Below, one piece after another: positions 8,488 to 17,600 of a DNA stretch of 64,000 nucleotides. The position numbers and the translations under genes were made by a program. Source of the stretch: Hominisplanchenecus murintestinalis (lineage in GTDB: Bacteria; Bacillota; Clostridia; Lachnospirales; Lachnospiraceae); NCBI GenBank assembly GCA_004793585.1, contig SRZB01000001.1, forward strand, positions 124,001 to 188,000. Reading direction: 5' to 3'. The notes below the pieces were generated by a model, which saw only the letters and a list, made by a program, of their open reading frames with translations, was not told the DNA's origin and searched no databases. Every line of letters starts with the position of its first letter. The first letter of the stretch is position 1.

Positions 8488-8516
8488 ATTCTATAATTTC
8501 TTCTCCCAAAATTCAA
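8488..8516 (-). promoter_or_regulatory. promoter of the FIVAR/BspA surface gene
   Basis: Minus-strand TTGAAT (8511-8516), 17 bases, TAGAAT (8488-8493), followed by a leader of about 65 bases and the ribosome binding site AAGGAGG before ATG. The rest of the 8416-8752 intergenic stretch holds no recognisable gene. Confidence 0.6.
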
Positions 8517-8752
8517 GTCTTAAATATGAATTTCCAACATTTCACCGTAATATTTTTTAAGAAATCCTTTTTGTTTCCTCCCCAAAGTTTAACTCTTATA
8601 TATTATGGGATATTTTATTTTAAAAAGTTATTTCTTTTACTTGCATTTCTCTCTGCTTTGTAGTACTATACTATCATACTTTCCAAAAAAAGAAGTATAC
8701 GCTGCGTAACATATCCCCCTCAAAATGCATATTTTTCATGGAGTGTGATGAA

Positions 8753-9376
8753 ATGACATTAACAAACGAAGATTTGTCGGCAATTGCCCAACTAATGGAT
8801 ACGAAATTATCCGAACTGGATGCGAAATTCGATGTAAAACTCGAAAAAAACATTCAGCCGCTGAGACAAGACATCCGCAGTCTAAAAGAAGAGGTTTCTG
8901 AACTTCGGCAGGATGTCTCTGTACTCAAAAAAGAAGTCACTATTCTTAAAGAAGACGTTTCTGCTCTTAAACAAGACGTTTCTGTTCTTAAACAAGACGT
9001 TTCTGTTCTCAAGCAGGACGTTTCTGCTCTTAAACAAGACGTTTCTGTTCTTAAACAAGACGTTTCTGCTCTCAAGCTGAAAGTTGCCACGCTTGAGAAA
9101 GATATTTCTGCTCTTAAACAGGACGTTTCTGTTCTCAAGCTGAAAGTCTCTGCTCTTGAAAAAGAGGTTGACAATCTTAAGCAGGGACTTTCCCATATCA
9201 GCCTGCACCTTGAAAACGTTACTGACAAACAGCTCCAAATACTGGCAGAAAACTATCTGCCTGCCGCCAAACGTTTTACTGAAGCTGTTTCACAGATTGA
9301 AGAGCTGCAAAATGATAACAAGATAATAAAACAGGTACTGGCAAAGCACAGTGAAATATTACAGGGCTTTGCATAG
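8753..9376 (+). CDS. coiled-coil protein made of heptad repeats encoded by 21-bp tandem repeats
   Basis: 207 residues, predicted cytosolic, with no signal peptide or membrane span. After a short head (MTLTNEDLSAIAQLMD) nearly 130 residues are a continuous heptad series of the form DVSxLKQ, a long parallel coiled coil. The tail (LAENYLPAAKRFTEAVSQIEEL...) is predicted helical. The DNA between 8954 and 9163 consists of ten consecutive 21-base units, several identical (gacgtttctgctcttaaac...), so copy number could change by slippage without losing frame. An ATG at 8738 is open, but GGAG at 8740-8743 is spaced nine bases from ATG 8753, so that start is preferred. Function unknown; similar proteins occur in Lachnospiraceae genomes. 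It stands alone, convergent with rseP across a shared terminator. Confidence 0.75.
   Translation: MTLTNEDLSAIAQLMDTKLSELDAKFDVKLEKNIQPLRQDIRSLKEEVSELRQDVSVLKKEVTILKEDVSALKQDVSVLKQDVSVLKQDVSALKQDVSVLKQDVSALKLKVATLEKDISALKQDVSVLKLKVSALEKEVDNLKQGLSHISLHLENVTDKQLQILAENYLPAAKRFTEAVSQIEELQNDNKIIKQVLAKHSEILQGFA
8954..9163 (+). repeat. 21-bp tandem repeats inside the coiled-coil gene
   Basis: Ten back-to-back 21-base units, each encoding one heptad. Units starting at 8954, 9017 and 8975, 9038 are identical or nearly so, pointing to duplication of 63-base blocks. Degenerate copies continue to either side. Confidence 0.9.
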
Positions 9377-9404
9377 CTTTCCGAAACTATTGTTTCCAAA
9401 TTTG

Positions 9405-9450
9405 ATAGAGCGCGTTCTCTTGTCAGTGACAGACGGAGAACGCGCTCTAT
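9405..9450. terminator. bidirectional terminator between the coiled-coil gene and rseP
   Basis: A perfect 15-bp inverted repeat (ATAGAGCGCGTTCTC and its complement, loop 16 bases) sits between two convergent genes. A T-rich stretch follows on the plus side and an AT-rich one on the minus side. Confidence 0.8.
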
Positions 9451-9458
9451 TTATCTGC

Positions 9459-10490
9459 TTAGAAAAGCTTTCTGATATCATTAAACATTACCACAATCAT
9501 CAGTACCATCAAAAGCATCAGTCCGACAAAGTGTACCATTCCCTCTTTTTCCGGGTCAATCCGTTTTCTTCGGATTGCCTCAATAATCAAGAACACCAAC
9601 CGTCCGCCATCCAGAGCCGGAAGCGGCAGAAGATTCATCACACCCAGGTTTGCCGTAAGCAAGATGGAAATATTCAGCATGTTCAGCCAGATATAAAACC
9701 CTCCGTCAGCTGCGCTTTCTTTATAAGTATCTCCAATAATAGTCACCACGCCTACCGGCCCGGACATATCATTAATCCCTACCTGCCCTGTAAAGAGCAT
9801 TTTCAGGCTGGAAATTGTCGTCTGAATCCAGTATTTTACTTCATATGCACTATACTTAAGCGTCTCCCAGGCTCCCACTTTCTCCCGATAAGAAGAAACT
9901 GTACTAAGCCCAAAGATATAGCGTCCGCCTTCGTTCTGTTCCGGTGAAAGCGTAACCGTTCGTTCTTCCCCTTCATGTTCATACACAAAGGTTACATCCT
10001 CTCCCTGATGAAATGTGACATAATTAGTAACCTCACGGCTGAGACGGATTTTTGTCCCGTTCATCTTAAGGATTGTATCTCCCTTCTGAATCCCCGCCTC
10101 CGCTGCCGGAAATCCTTCCGATACCGCCAGAATAACCGGCTTATCTACGCCAATACTTCCTATGATAATCACTGAAAGGACAAACGCCAAAATAAAGTTA
10201 AAGATAGGTCCTGCGGCAATAACCGATATCCTGGTCCATACTGACTTGCTGGCAAAAGAACCCTCCTCTGTCGTCGCCTCGTCTTCCCCAAGCATCATAC
10301 AGGAACCGCCAAAGGGCAGAAGTTTCAGAGAATACCGTGTGCCGCCTTTCACTGTACTGATAAGCCTCGGCCCCATTCCCAGAGAAAATTCCTCCACTGT
10401 AACTCCTCCGCGTTTTGCCAGAAGAAAATGCCCCAGTTCATGAATCAGAATAATCAAACTAAAAATAATAAGCGCTAAAATTATACTCAT
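9459..10490 (-). CDS. rseP: site-2 intramembrane zinc metalloprotease RseP
   Basis: 343 residues, polytopic membrane protein. The zinc site is H17-E-L-G-H21 in the first membrane helix, with the second metal motif NLLPLPALDGGR at 286-297; a PDZ domain spans about 117-185 between membrane segments. The family (RseP/RasP) cleaves anti-sigma factors and leftover signal peptides within the membrane. It starts one base after the dxr stop codon and is the last gene of the pyrH-frr-uppS-cdsA-dxr-rseP cluster, an order conserved in Firmicutes. Start choice is fixed by AGGTGGTAGC just upstream. Confidence 0.97.
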   Translation of the reverse strand: MSIILALIIFSLIILIHELGHFLLAKRGGVTVEEFSLGMGPRLISTVKGGTRYSLKLLPFGGSCMMLGEDEATTEEGSFASKSVWTRISVIAAGPIFNFILAFVLSVIIIGSIGVDKPVILAVSEGFPAAEAGIQKGDTILKMNGTKIRLSREVTNYVTFHQGEDVTFVYEHEGEERTVTLSPEQNEGGRYIFGLSTVSSYREKVGAWETLKYSAYEVKYWIQTTISSLKMLFTGQVGINDMSGPVGVVTIIGDTYKESAADGGFYIWLNMLNISILLTANLGVMNLLPLPALDGGRLVFLIIEAIRRKRIDPEKEGMVHFVGLMLLMVLMIVVMFNDIRKLF

Positions 10491-10491
10491 G

Positions 10492-11634
10492 CTACCACCT
10501 GTTTTCTATAAATTCATAAGTCATCTGCTCTGCAGCTAAAATCTCCTCCACGGCAGGATTCTCCACGACATGGTGTTCTTCCATGCATGCCTGGAGAATC
10601 TCATAAATATCCAGGAAGCGAATCTGCTTATGTAAAAATCTGCTCACTGCACATTCATTTGCCGCATTAAATACTGTCGGCATAGAACCGCCATCCCGTG
10701 CTGCCTGAAATGCCAGCGGCAGCCCTAAAAAAGTCTCTTCATCCGGTTCCTCAAACGTAAGCCGTCCCATGCTGCCGAAGTCCAGCCTCTCACCGCCCAG
10801 ATACCTCCGCTCCGGATAATACAGCGCATACTGAATCGGCAGCTTCATATCCGGCGTGCCAAGCTGTGCCATCACCGCCCCATCTGTAAATTCTACCATA
10901 GAATGAATAACGCTCTGGGGCTGAACCACCACTTCTATCTGTTCCAGCTCTGCGCCAAAAAGCCACTTTGCCTCCATGACCTCCAGCCCTTTGTTTACCA
11001 ATGTTGCTGAATCAATGGTTATTTTCTGTCCCATTGCCCAGTTTGGATGTTTCAGCGCATCTTCCGGCTGTACATTTTCCAGCTCCTTCCTGGTCTTCCC
11101 ACGAAATGGCCCGCCGGAAGCTGTTAACAGAATACGGCTGACCTGTTTCCCATTTTCTCCATTCAATGCCTGGAAAACAGCGCTGTGCTCACTGTCCACC
11201 GGAAGAATCCGTACATTCTTTTCTTTCGCGAGCGGCATGATGATATGTCCAGCCGTCACCAGGGTTTCCTTATTTGCCAGAGCAATATCTTTCCCCGCCT
11301 CTATTGCCACAATTGTTGGCCTGATTCCTATCATCCCCACGATCGCCGTCACCAGGATGTCTGTTTCCGGCATCACTGAAACTTCTATCAGCCCTTCCAT
11401 GCCGCTGACAATACGCACATCCAAATCACGCACCCGAACTCTCAAATCTTTTGCGGCTTCTTCACTTGCGAGCGCAGCCAGCTTCGGATGAAATTTTCGA
11501 ATCTGCCGTTCCAGCAGCTCTACATTACTGCCCGCTGCCAGAGCCGCCACCCTCAAATCACCATTCGCCTCTGCTACTTCCAGCGTCTGGGTGCCGATGG
11601 AACCTGTAGATCCCAAGATTGCTATTGTTTTCAT
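10492..11634 (-). CDS. dxr: 1-deoxy-D-xylulose-5-phosphate reductoisomerase
   Basis: 380 residues, normal length. It catalyses the NADPH-dependent conversion of DXP to MEP in the non-mevalonate isoprenoid pathway. Visible marks: GSTGSIGTQTLE at 8-19 (NADPH binding), VDSEHSAVFQ (metal and substrate), LTASGGPFR, and HPNWAMGQKITIDSATL...KGLEVMEA. It sits between cdsA and rseP; the nearby uppS consumes downstream products of the same pathway for the peptidoglycan lipid carrier. The ribosome binding site GGAGAGATG precedes ATG. Confidence 0.98.
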   Translation of the reverse strand: MKTIAILGSTGSIGTQTLEVAEANGDLRVAALAAGSNVELLERQIRKFHPKLAALASEEAAKDLRVRVRDLDVRIVSGMEGLIEVSVMPETDILVTAIVGMIGIRPTIVAIEAGKDIALANKETLVTAGHIIMPLAKEKNVRILPVDSEHSAVFQALNGENGKQVSRILLTASGGPFRGKTRKELENVQPEDALKHPNWAMGQKITIDSATLVNKGLEVMEAKWLFGAELEQIEVVVQPQSVIHSMVEFTDGAVMAQLGTPDMKLPIQYALYYPERRYLGGERLDFGSMGRLTFEEPDEETFLGLPLAFQAARDGGSMPTVFNAANECAVSRFLHKQIRFLDIYEILQACMEEHHVVENPAVEEILAAEQMTYEFIENRW

Positions 11635-11674
11635 ATTTGCATCTCTCCTTCGTTTTTCAGGCGACAGCAGCGAA

Positions 11675-12484
11675 TCAGCGAATCAGGAGAACCGCCATCC
11701 AGTAAATCACCGGTGCGGTAAATATCACACTGTCAAACCGATCTAAAATACCGCCATGTCCCGGAATCAGTTTTCCGTAATCTTTAATTTCGTGGTTCCG
11801 CTTGATGGCGGACGCCGCCAAATCTCCTACCATGGAAATCAACGCCCCCACGGCACAAATCACGGCAAACTCCGCAATATGGCTTCCCCCCTGCATATAA
11901 CCTCCTATGGCAGCCCCATATACCGCGCCAAGAAGCGCTGCCCCTGCTACACCGCCGACCGCCCCCTCTACTGACTTTTTCGGGCTGAGCTTCGGGGACA
12001 TTTTATGCTTCCCGATCAACATTCCCACACAGTACGCACAGGTGTCGCATCCCCAGGAACATAAAAAAATCAGCCATACCAAAAACTCGCCGCTTTCCAG
12101 ATTTCTGGTCTGATAAATATAAGATAACATCACCCCCACGTAAATAACGCCAAAAAATGCCGCCATCACATGTTCCGCCCTGTATTTTGGATAGGAAAAC
12201 ACATAGACAAACATAAATGCCACCAAAATCAGTATGACATCCATCATAATATATGCATCCAGACCGATATTTAACAAAAAATAATAAGAAATTACCCCCA
12301 GATACCCTGTGGCGCTCAGGAGATTCATCTTCTTTTCCTCTACCTTCACTGCCCGATACAGTTCACAGACACCAAGCAGAGAAACTGCCAGCAGCGTTCC
12401 ATACAGCACATATCCTCCGCTGATAATGGTAAAAAGCGCAACAGCCACCAGCACGATACCGCTTAACAATCTCGTCTTAAACAT
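11675..12484 (-). CDS. cdsA: phosphatidate cytidylyltransferase
   Basis: 269 residues, integral membrane enzyme that makes CDP-diacylglycerol from phosphatidic acid and CTP, the branch point of phospholipid synthesis. About eight membrane segments are followed by the signature region: KLSPKKSVEGAVGG at about 162-175 and the C-terminal GDLAASAIKRNHEIKDYG...GHGGILDRFDS with its conserved Asp/Lys residues. Its start overlaps the end of uppS by eight bases, with GGAGGAACAGC upstream of ATG. Confidence 0.96.
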   Translation of the reverse strand: MFKTRLLSGIVLVAVALFTIISGGYVLYGTLLAVSLLGVCELYRAVKVEEKKMNLLSATGYLGVISYYFLLNIGLDAYIMMDVILILVAFMFVYVFSYPKYRAEHVMAAFFGVIYVGVMLSYIYQTRNLESGEFLVWLIFLCSWGCDTCAYCVGMLIGKHKMSPKLSPKKSVEGAVGGVAGAALLGAVYGAAIGGYMQGGSHIAEFAVICAVGALISMVGDLAASAIKRNHEIKDYGKLIPGHGGILDRFDSVIFTAPVIYWMAVLLIR

Positions 12485-13193
12485 GCTGTTCCTCCTTCAC
12501 GCCTCCATACCTGCGCTCCCTGCTGTTGTATTTTTCGATTGCCTTCCAAAGCTCTTCTTTCGTAAAAGCCGGCCACGGAACTTCCGTAAAATAAAATTCC
12601 GTGTAAGCAAGCTGCCAAAGCAGATAATTAGATAAGCGCTGCTCTCCGCTGGTGCGGATAAGTAAGTCCGGATCCGGCACTTCCCGGGTATCCAGATAAG
12701 AAGCAAACAGTCTTTCATCAATATCCTCCGGCCGTACCTCTCCTTCCATGCAGTCCTGAGCCAGCCTGCGTATCGCGCGGACCATCTCATCCCGGCTTCC
12801 ATAATTGATAGCAATCTGAAAGTTCAGTCCTGTATTACCCTTTGAACTTTCCTCCAGCTCTTTCAGGCTCCTGCGGAGGTCACTGTCCAGCGCTTCCGGG
12901 TCGCCCAGAACACGCACTTTCATATTATTTTTTCTCGCCGTATTTTTGCAGGTCTTTGTGTAACTGCGAAACAAATCCATCAGCGCATTCACTTCTTCCT
13001 TCGAGCGCTTCCAATTTTCCGTGGAAAACAAATAAACCGTCAGATATTTAATCCCCATATTATATGCGTCGCGGCAGATTGTCTCCAGGTTTTTTGCCCC
13101 TCTGACGTGCCCGTAATTTCTCGGCATCCCTTTGCTCTTCGCCCATCGGCCATTTCCATCCAGTATGATTGCCACATGCTGCGGAATTACCAT
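12477..13193 (-). CDS. uppS: isoprenyl transferase (undecaprenyl diphosphate synthase)
   Basis: 238 residues from the chosen start. It elongates farnesyl diphosphate with cis-isoprene units to the C55 carrier used for peptidoglycan. IILDGNGRWAK (catalytic Asp12) at the N terminus, GHVRGAKNLE, YLTVYLFSTENWKR, and the C-terminal RTSGEQRLSNYLLWQLAYTE are all present. An in-frame extension to 13259 is open, but AAAGGAGGGCGCT directly precedes the ATG at 13193, and the protein then starts MVIPQHVAIILDG as in the family. A terminator-like hairpin separates it from frr, so expression may depend on read-through or a cryptic promoter. Confidence 0.97.
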   Translation of the reverse strand: MVIPQHVAIILDGNGRWAKSKGMPRNYGHVRGAKNLETICRDAYNMGIKYLTVYLFSTENWKRSKEEVNALMDLFRSYTKTCKNTARKNNMKVRVLGDPEALDSDLRRSLKELEESSKGNTGLNFQIAINYGSRDEMVRAIRRLAQDCMEGEVRPEDIDERLFASYLDTREVPDPDLLIRTSGEQRLSNYLLWQLAYTEFYFTEVPWPAFTKEELWKAIEKYNSRERRYGGVKEEQHV

Positions 13194-13225
13194 AGCGCCC
13201 TCCTTTATCCCCCATAACTGCAAAA

Positions 13226-13271
13226 GGCTGCTGCAAAGTAGTCTTTTCACCCACTGCAATTTGCAACAGCC
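13226..13271 (-). terminator. terminator-like hairpin between frr and uppS
   Basis: Minus-strand GGCTGTTGCAAA pairs with TTTGCAGCAGCC (12 positions, one G-T), followed by TTTTGC. It begins 7 bases after the frr stop codon and could attenuate transcription into the uppS-cdsA-dxr-rseP part of the cluster. Confidence 0.6.
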
Positions 13272-13278
13272 TATCTCC

Positions 13279-13833
13279 TTATACTGTTAATATTTCTTTT
13301 GATTTCTCTTCGACTGCCTTATCAATCTCTTTGATATACTTATCTGTCATTTTCTGCACTTTATCTTCCAGCTCTTTTATTTCATCCTCAGAAACATCTG
13401 AAGTTTTCGCCAGCTTTTTAAAAGAATCGTTCGCATCGCGGCGGATATTTCTGACTGCGACTTTCGCATTCTCGCCTTTCTTCTTAACGTCTTTCACCAG
13501 CTCTTTTCTGCGTTCCTCCGTAAGCTCCGGAAATACCAGTCGAATAATCTTCCCATCATTCGAAGGATTAATCCCCAGGTCTGAAGTCATGATTGCCTTT
13601 TCAATTGCTTTCACCAGAGAAGCGTCCCACGGCTGAATTTGAATCATCCGCGCTTCCGGAACCGTGATATTTCCTACCTGCTGAAGCGGCGTCGGTGTTC
13701 CATAATAATCTACCGTGATTCTGTCCAGCACATGCGGGTTTGCCCGCCCTGCGCGGATTGCTCCAAACTCTGTCAAAAGATTATCATATGATTTTGTCAT
13801 TTTGGTGTCAAATACCTGAAGTCTTTCATCCAT
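13279..13833 (-). CDS. frr: ribosome recycling factor
   Basis: 184 residues, typical length. With EF-G it splits the post-termination ribosome into subunits. The sequence is typical throughout: [13 protein letters not shown] and [16 protein letters not shown] at 27-57, ...[47 protein letters not shown], and the C-terminal [14 protein letters not shown]-like helix. It lies 36 bases after pyrH, with GGAGG upstream of ATG, and is followed by a hairpin before uppS. Confidence 0.98.
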   Translation of the reverse strand: MDERLQVFDTKMTKSYDNLLTEFGAIRAGRANPHVLDRITVDYYGTPTPLQQVGNITVPEARMIQIQPWDASLVKAIEKAIMTSDLGINPSNDGKIIRLVFPELTEERRKELVKDVKKKGENAKVAVRNIRRDANDSFKKLAKTSDVSEDEIKELEDKVQKMTDKYIKEIDKAVEEKSKEILTV

Positions 13834-13869
13834 TTTCTTTTCCTCCTGATTCGTAGTTCTCTCTACGTT

Positions 13870-14565
13870 TTATACGGTTACTTTTGTCCCGTGAAATTCT
13901 CCTTTTACGGTATTCACGATACTATTTTCTTCATTCAGCCCAAACACCAGCATTGGCATTTTATTCTCCATGCAGAGTATCGATGCCGCCATGTCCACCA
14001 CGCCCAGCTTCCTGTCTATGACCTCCTGGATGGAAATCTCATCATATTTCTTCGCGTCCGGATTCTCCTTGGGATCGCTGTCATAAACTCCATCAATGGA
14101 TTTCGCCAGCAGGATAGCGTCTGCTTCTATTTCAACTGCACGCAGCACAGTAGCCGTATCCGTGGAAAAATACGGATGTCCTGTCCCTCCCGCAAAGAAA
14201 GATACGATGCCTTTCTCAAAATACTTATTCACTCTGTCTTTCGCGAAAAGCTTCGTAAATGCGCCGCATGTAAAGGGTGTCAATATCTGAGTCAGCATCC
14301 CTGCAGAACGGAAAATCTCAGACACATAAATACAATTCATCACTGTAGCCAGCATCCCTATCTGATCCGCTTTCGTACGGTCAATATTCTCACTGGAACG
14401 TCCTCTCCAAAAATTCCCCCCGCCGATGACGATCCCCACTTCCATTCCTCCATCAACCAGCTGTTTTACCTGCTTTGCAACTTTCATAACCGTAGGCTCA
14501 TCAAACCCCATTTTTTTATCAGCTGCAAGAGCTTCCCCACTCAGCTTCAGCAATACTCTTTTCAT
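13870..14565 (-). CDS. pyrH: UMP kinase
   Basis: 231 residues from the chosen start. It phosphorylates UMP to UDP, feeding pyrimidine nucleotide synthesis. It belongs to the amino acid kinase fold: MKRVLLKLSGEALAA at the N terminus, IVIGGGNFWRG, RTKADQIGMLATVMNC, FFAGGTGHPYFSTDTATVLRA and AILLAKSIDGVYDSDP. An ATG at 14595 is also open, but a promoter-like extended -10 box TGTTATACT ends two bases before it, so a transcript from there would begin inside that extension. The ATG at 14565 has AGAGGT six bases upstream and gives the usual family start. Confidence 0.97.
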   Translation of the reverse strand: MKRVLLKLSGEALAADKKMGFDEPTVMKVAKQVKQLVDGGMEVGIVIGGGNFWRGRSSENIDRTKADQIGMLATVMNCIYVSEIFRSAGMLTQILTPFTCGAFTKLFAKDRVNKYFEKGIVSFFAGGTGHPYFSTDTATVLRAVEIEADAILLAKSIDGVYDSDPKENPDAKKYDEISIQEVIDRKLGVVDMAASILCMENKMPMLVFGLNEENSIVNTVKGEFHGTKVTV

Positions 14566-14596
14566 CCTCGCACCTCTGCTTCCTTTGTTTGCCATT

Positions 14597-14625
14597 AGTA
14601 TAACATATATGTCCCAAAACTACAA
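14597..14625 (-). promoter_or_regulatory. extended -10 promoter of the pyrH cluster
   Basis: Minus strand: TGTTATACT (extended -10; TATACT at 14597-14602) with a weak -35 TTGTAG at 14620-14625, 17-base spacer. The predicted start point near 14590 lies downstream of the alternative ATG at 14595, which supports the shorter pyrH frame. Confidence 0.55.
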
Positions 14626-14666
14626 CCAGCTGTTTTCTGACCTCCCCGGCATATAAAGAACCGCTC

Positions 14667-17600
14667 CTATTTTTTCTTGTACACTGTCCTGCTTCCCGCG
14701 CCCGCCGCTTTCATTTTCTTTTTCCATTTTTTCAATTGTTTTGCCGATGTCTTTTTGGGAACAGTAACTTTACATTTTACAGCAATACCCTTGAAAGCTT
14801 TTTTACCGATCTGAGGGAGGGCTTTGCCTTTAAATGTAACCTTTTTCAGTTTCGCACATTTATAAAATGCCGCGCTGCCAATTTTCTTTACATTTCCCCC
14901 TATAACCAGACTCTTTATTTTCTTATTCTTTTGAAAAGCCTTCTGATTGATTTCTGTCACCTTAAAAGTAAAACCATCTTTTTTAACAGTATCTGCTATC
15001 ACAATCCTGGATTTCTTTTTGCTTTCCAGTTTGACTGCCGCAGCCGTACCGTTCTTTGCATCTGATTTTGTAACTTTATACTGAATGCCGCCTGTCACAA
15101 TCACTGTCCCAACTGCCGGAACAGCAGCAGGCTTCTGAATCCCCGGATTTTGATTACCTTCTGGTGGCTTCTGATTGTCTCCCGGAGGATTCTGGTTACC
15201 TCCCGGAGGATTTTGCTCTCCCCCTGACGGCTTTTTCTCTAACTCTTCTCTTGCTTTCTGCAAAGCCCTCAGAGCTTCATCGATCTCTTCCTGTCCTGAA
15301 CCGCTCGCTAACACCCTTCTTGCTTCTTCCAGGGCGCTTTGGAATTTCTTTACGCTTTCAACCGTATAACCATCAAGGTTCAGCTTCTCTGCTTCTTCAA
15401 CCGCGCTCTGCAGTCCTTCAGTTTCTCCCGGAACTTTCATCGGATTCACCTGGGCTTTTGCAGTGACCGCCGGCGTCCCCGGTCTGCCTTTCTTATCTAC
15501 CGGATAAACCCAACATTCTACAGTGCCCTCATATTCTAATTTAAAGCTGGGATTTTCTGTCACCTCTCTGACGCCGTTACTGTAAGTAAAACAAAACAGA
15601 GTCTTGCCTTCGTCATCCCCCTCCGGATCACTGTAATCATAGTTTACGGCAGCCGTATCTCCCACTTCATAGCTGTCGCTGTCAAACGCCGCACCTGCAG
15701 CTACAGGCGCCTGGTTTTCCAGTTCCATAAAAGAAATGGCTTCCTGAGAACAAAGCTGTTCATAAGAAACATTTCCGGAACCTACACGAAGTCCTGAAAA
15801 CACTGCTGTTTTCCCTCTATCATTTGTCTCCCAAGCGCTAAATCCGATTTTGTAACTGCTTCCCAGCATATCTGCAGGTATATCACGTACATGCTGCCAC
15901 TGGCCATCTTCCGTTTTAAAATCTACAGAAACCGTATTCCCATTTTTATAAAAGCCCAGGTATGCGGACGAAAGCTCATTCTGAGCCGCATCTCCTCCTG
16001 TTTCCGCAGCAGAACCATTCGTTTCCGCTACTGTCACAATTCCGTCATAATGCGATTTCTTTCCGCCGGAAATGTAATTGTCATCATCTTTATACAAGAA
16101 AAATGATACCGTGTCCCACTGCCCACTCTCTTTTGCCGGAAGATTTTCAAGCTTAATCACGGTTCTGAGATTATTTCTGTCCAAACTCTCCGGTATCTGA
16201 TACAGAAACAGGTTTTTCAGAGTATTATTATTATTATATAAATCACCTGTCTGCATATCAATCGTAATCTTGTCTTCCGTCAGTGTATAATTCTCTGCGT
16301 CCTCTCTTGTGATTGTAAAATCAGCGTTTCTATCTCCTGTTATCGATGCGCTGATAATAACGATTTTACGGTCAACACTCAGCCCTGATACGGCTTTTAC
16401 CAGGACAATTCCATTTTTCCGTGCTGTCAGGATCCCGTTCTCATCAATACTTGCCGCGTCAGTAGAGCCTCCTGTCAGGAAATCTTCTACAGACCACAGG
16501 ACTGTCTTACCGGAAGCAACATTAGCAGAAAATGAAATCTCTGCACCTATACGTTCAAGAATCCGGTTATCTTCACCATTGATGGTCACGACATCTTCCG
16601 GAGGCAATTCATCTGCACCAACAACAGTCACAGATACTCTGTTCGAATGAATTTCTTCTCCATTCCACACATAGTATGCCCAAACCTCGGCTGTTCCTGC
16701 CTTCTTTGCCGTCATCCTTCCATTTTTGTCTACGGAAAGGATTTCCGGCGCACTGCTATTATACCGAACATCTGATACCGGCTCCGAAGCAGGCTGGTTC
16801 CTGTCATATGCCACCATAATGTCTTTATCCCTGTTATTCAAATATTCATCCGGCATATTACTGAGCACTGCATATCTCTTCAAACCATCATCGTATGTAT
16901 TTCCTTCCAGTGTAACATTCTTACATTTCGTAAACTCATAAACATTTTCTGTTGCCGCCGTAAAGCGTTTCCCGTCAGCTTCCGTATCTAAAGTAAGCTT
17001 CTCTCCTTCCAGGATTCTGTCTTGCGGTGAACTGATTTCAAGAGAAACCTCCGGATTGGTACGAAGAATTACATTGTTCGTTATTGTCAGGTTTTCTACA
17101 CTCTCCGCTTTCACGACAGTATCACAGTCCATATGGAAAATATTCCCGTCAATCGTAATGTTTTTGTGAATTGGATTCTCTGCTGAAGGCAAACCGCCGC
17201 CTTTTGTAACCGGATGGACATAAACCGCCGGTGCATAGTCCCATGATGTTCTCCCGATACTCTTAATGTAGAATTCGTTATTCCGGATGGTCATATCCCG
17301 GATTGGCCCGGATTCATACCAGTCATTGGAGTCATTGGAAAGAAAAATCGTCGCCATTGACATATTTTTAAAAGTATTTCCTTCAATCAAGACAGGATTT
17401 CTGGTCGTACACAAAATCCCCCTGGTAGGCACCTGCCGGAATGTGCAGTTACGGATGGTTACCTTAGGCGCATAAGTGACATTTTCAGCCACATACTTCG
17501 GTTCGTTCCCGATTTTATCACTTAAATTAGAAGGCAGAGTCTCCTCAAAAGTTACCTGCATAGTCCTGAGGTCATTACCGCTTTCTCCCGGATTGACTAC

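Noticed and set aside
8954-9163. CRISPR-like regular repeats
   Set aside because: The 21-base units are contiguous with no spacers and lie in frame inside a coding sequence.
8854-9238. Minus-strand frames of 118 and 124 codons with RAETSCLR-type repeats
   Set aside because: Antisense shadows of the 21-bp repeats in the coiled-coil gene; the plus-strand frame has the ribosome binding site and heptad logic.
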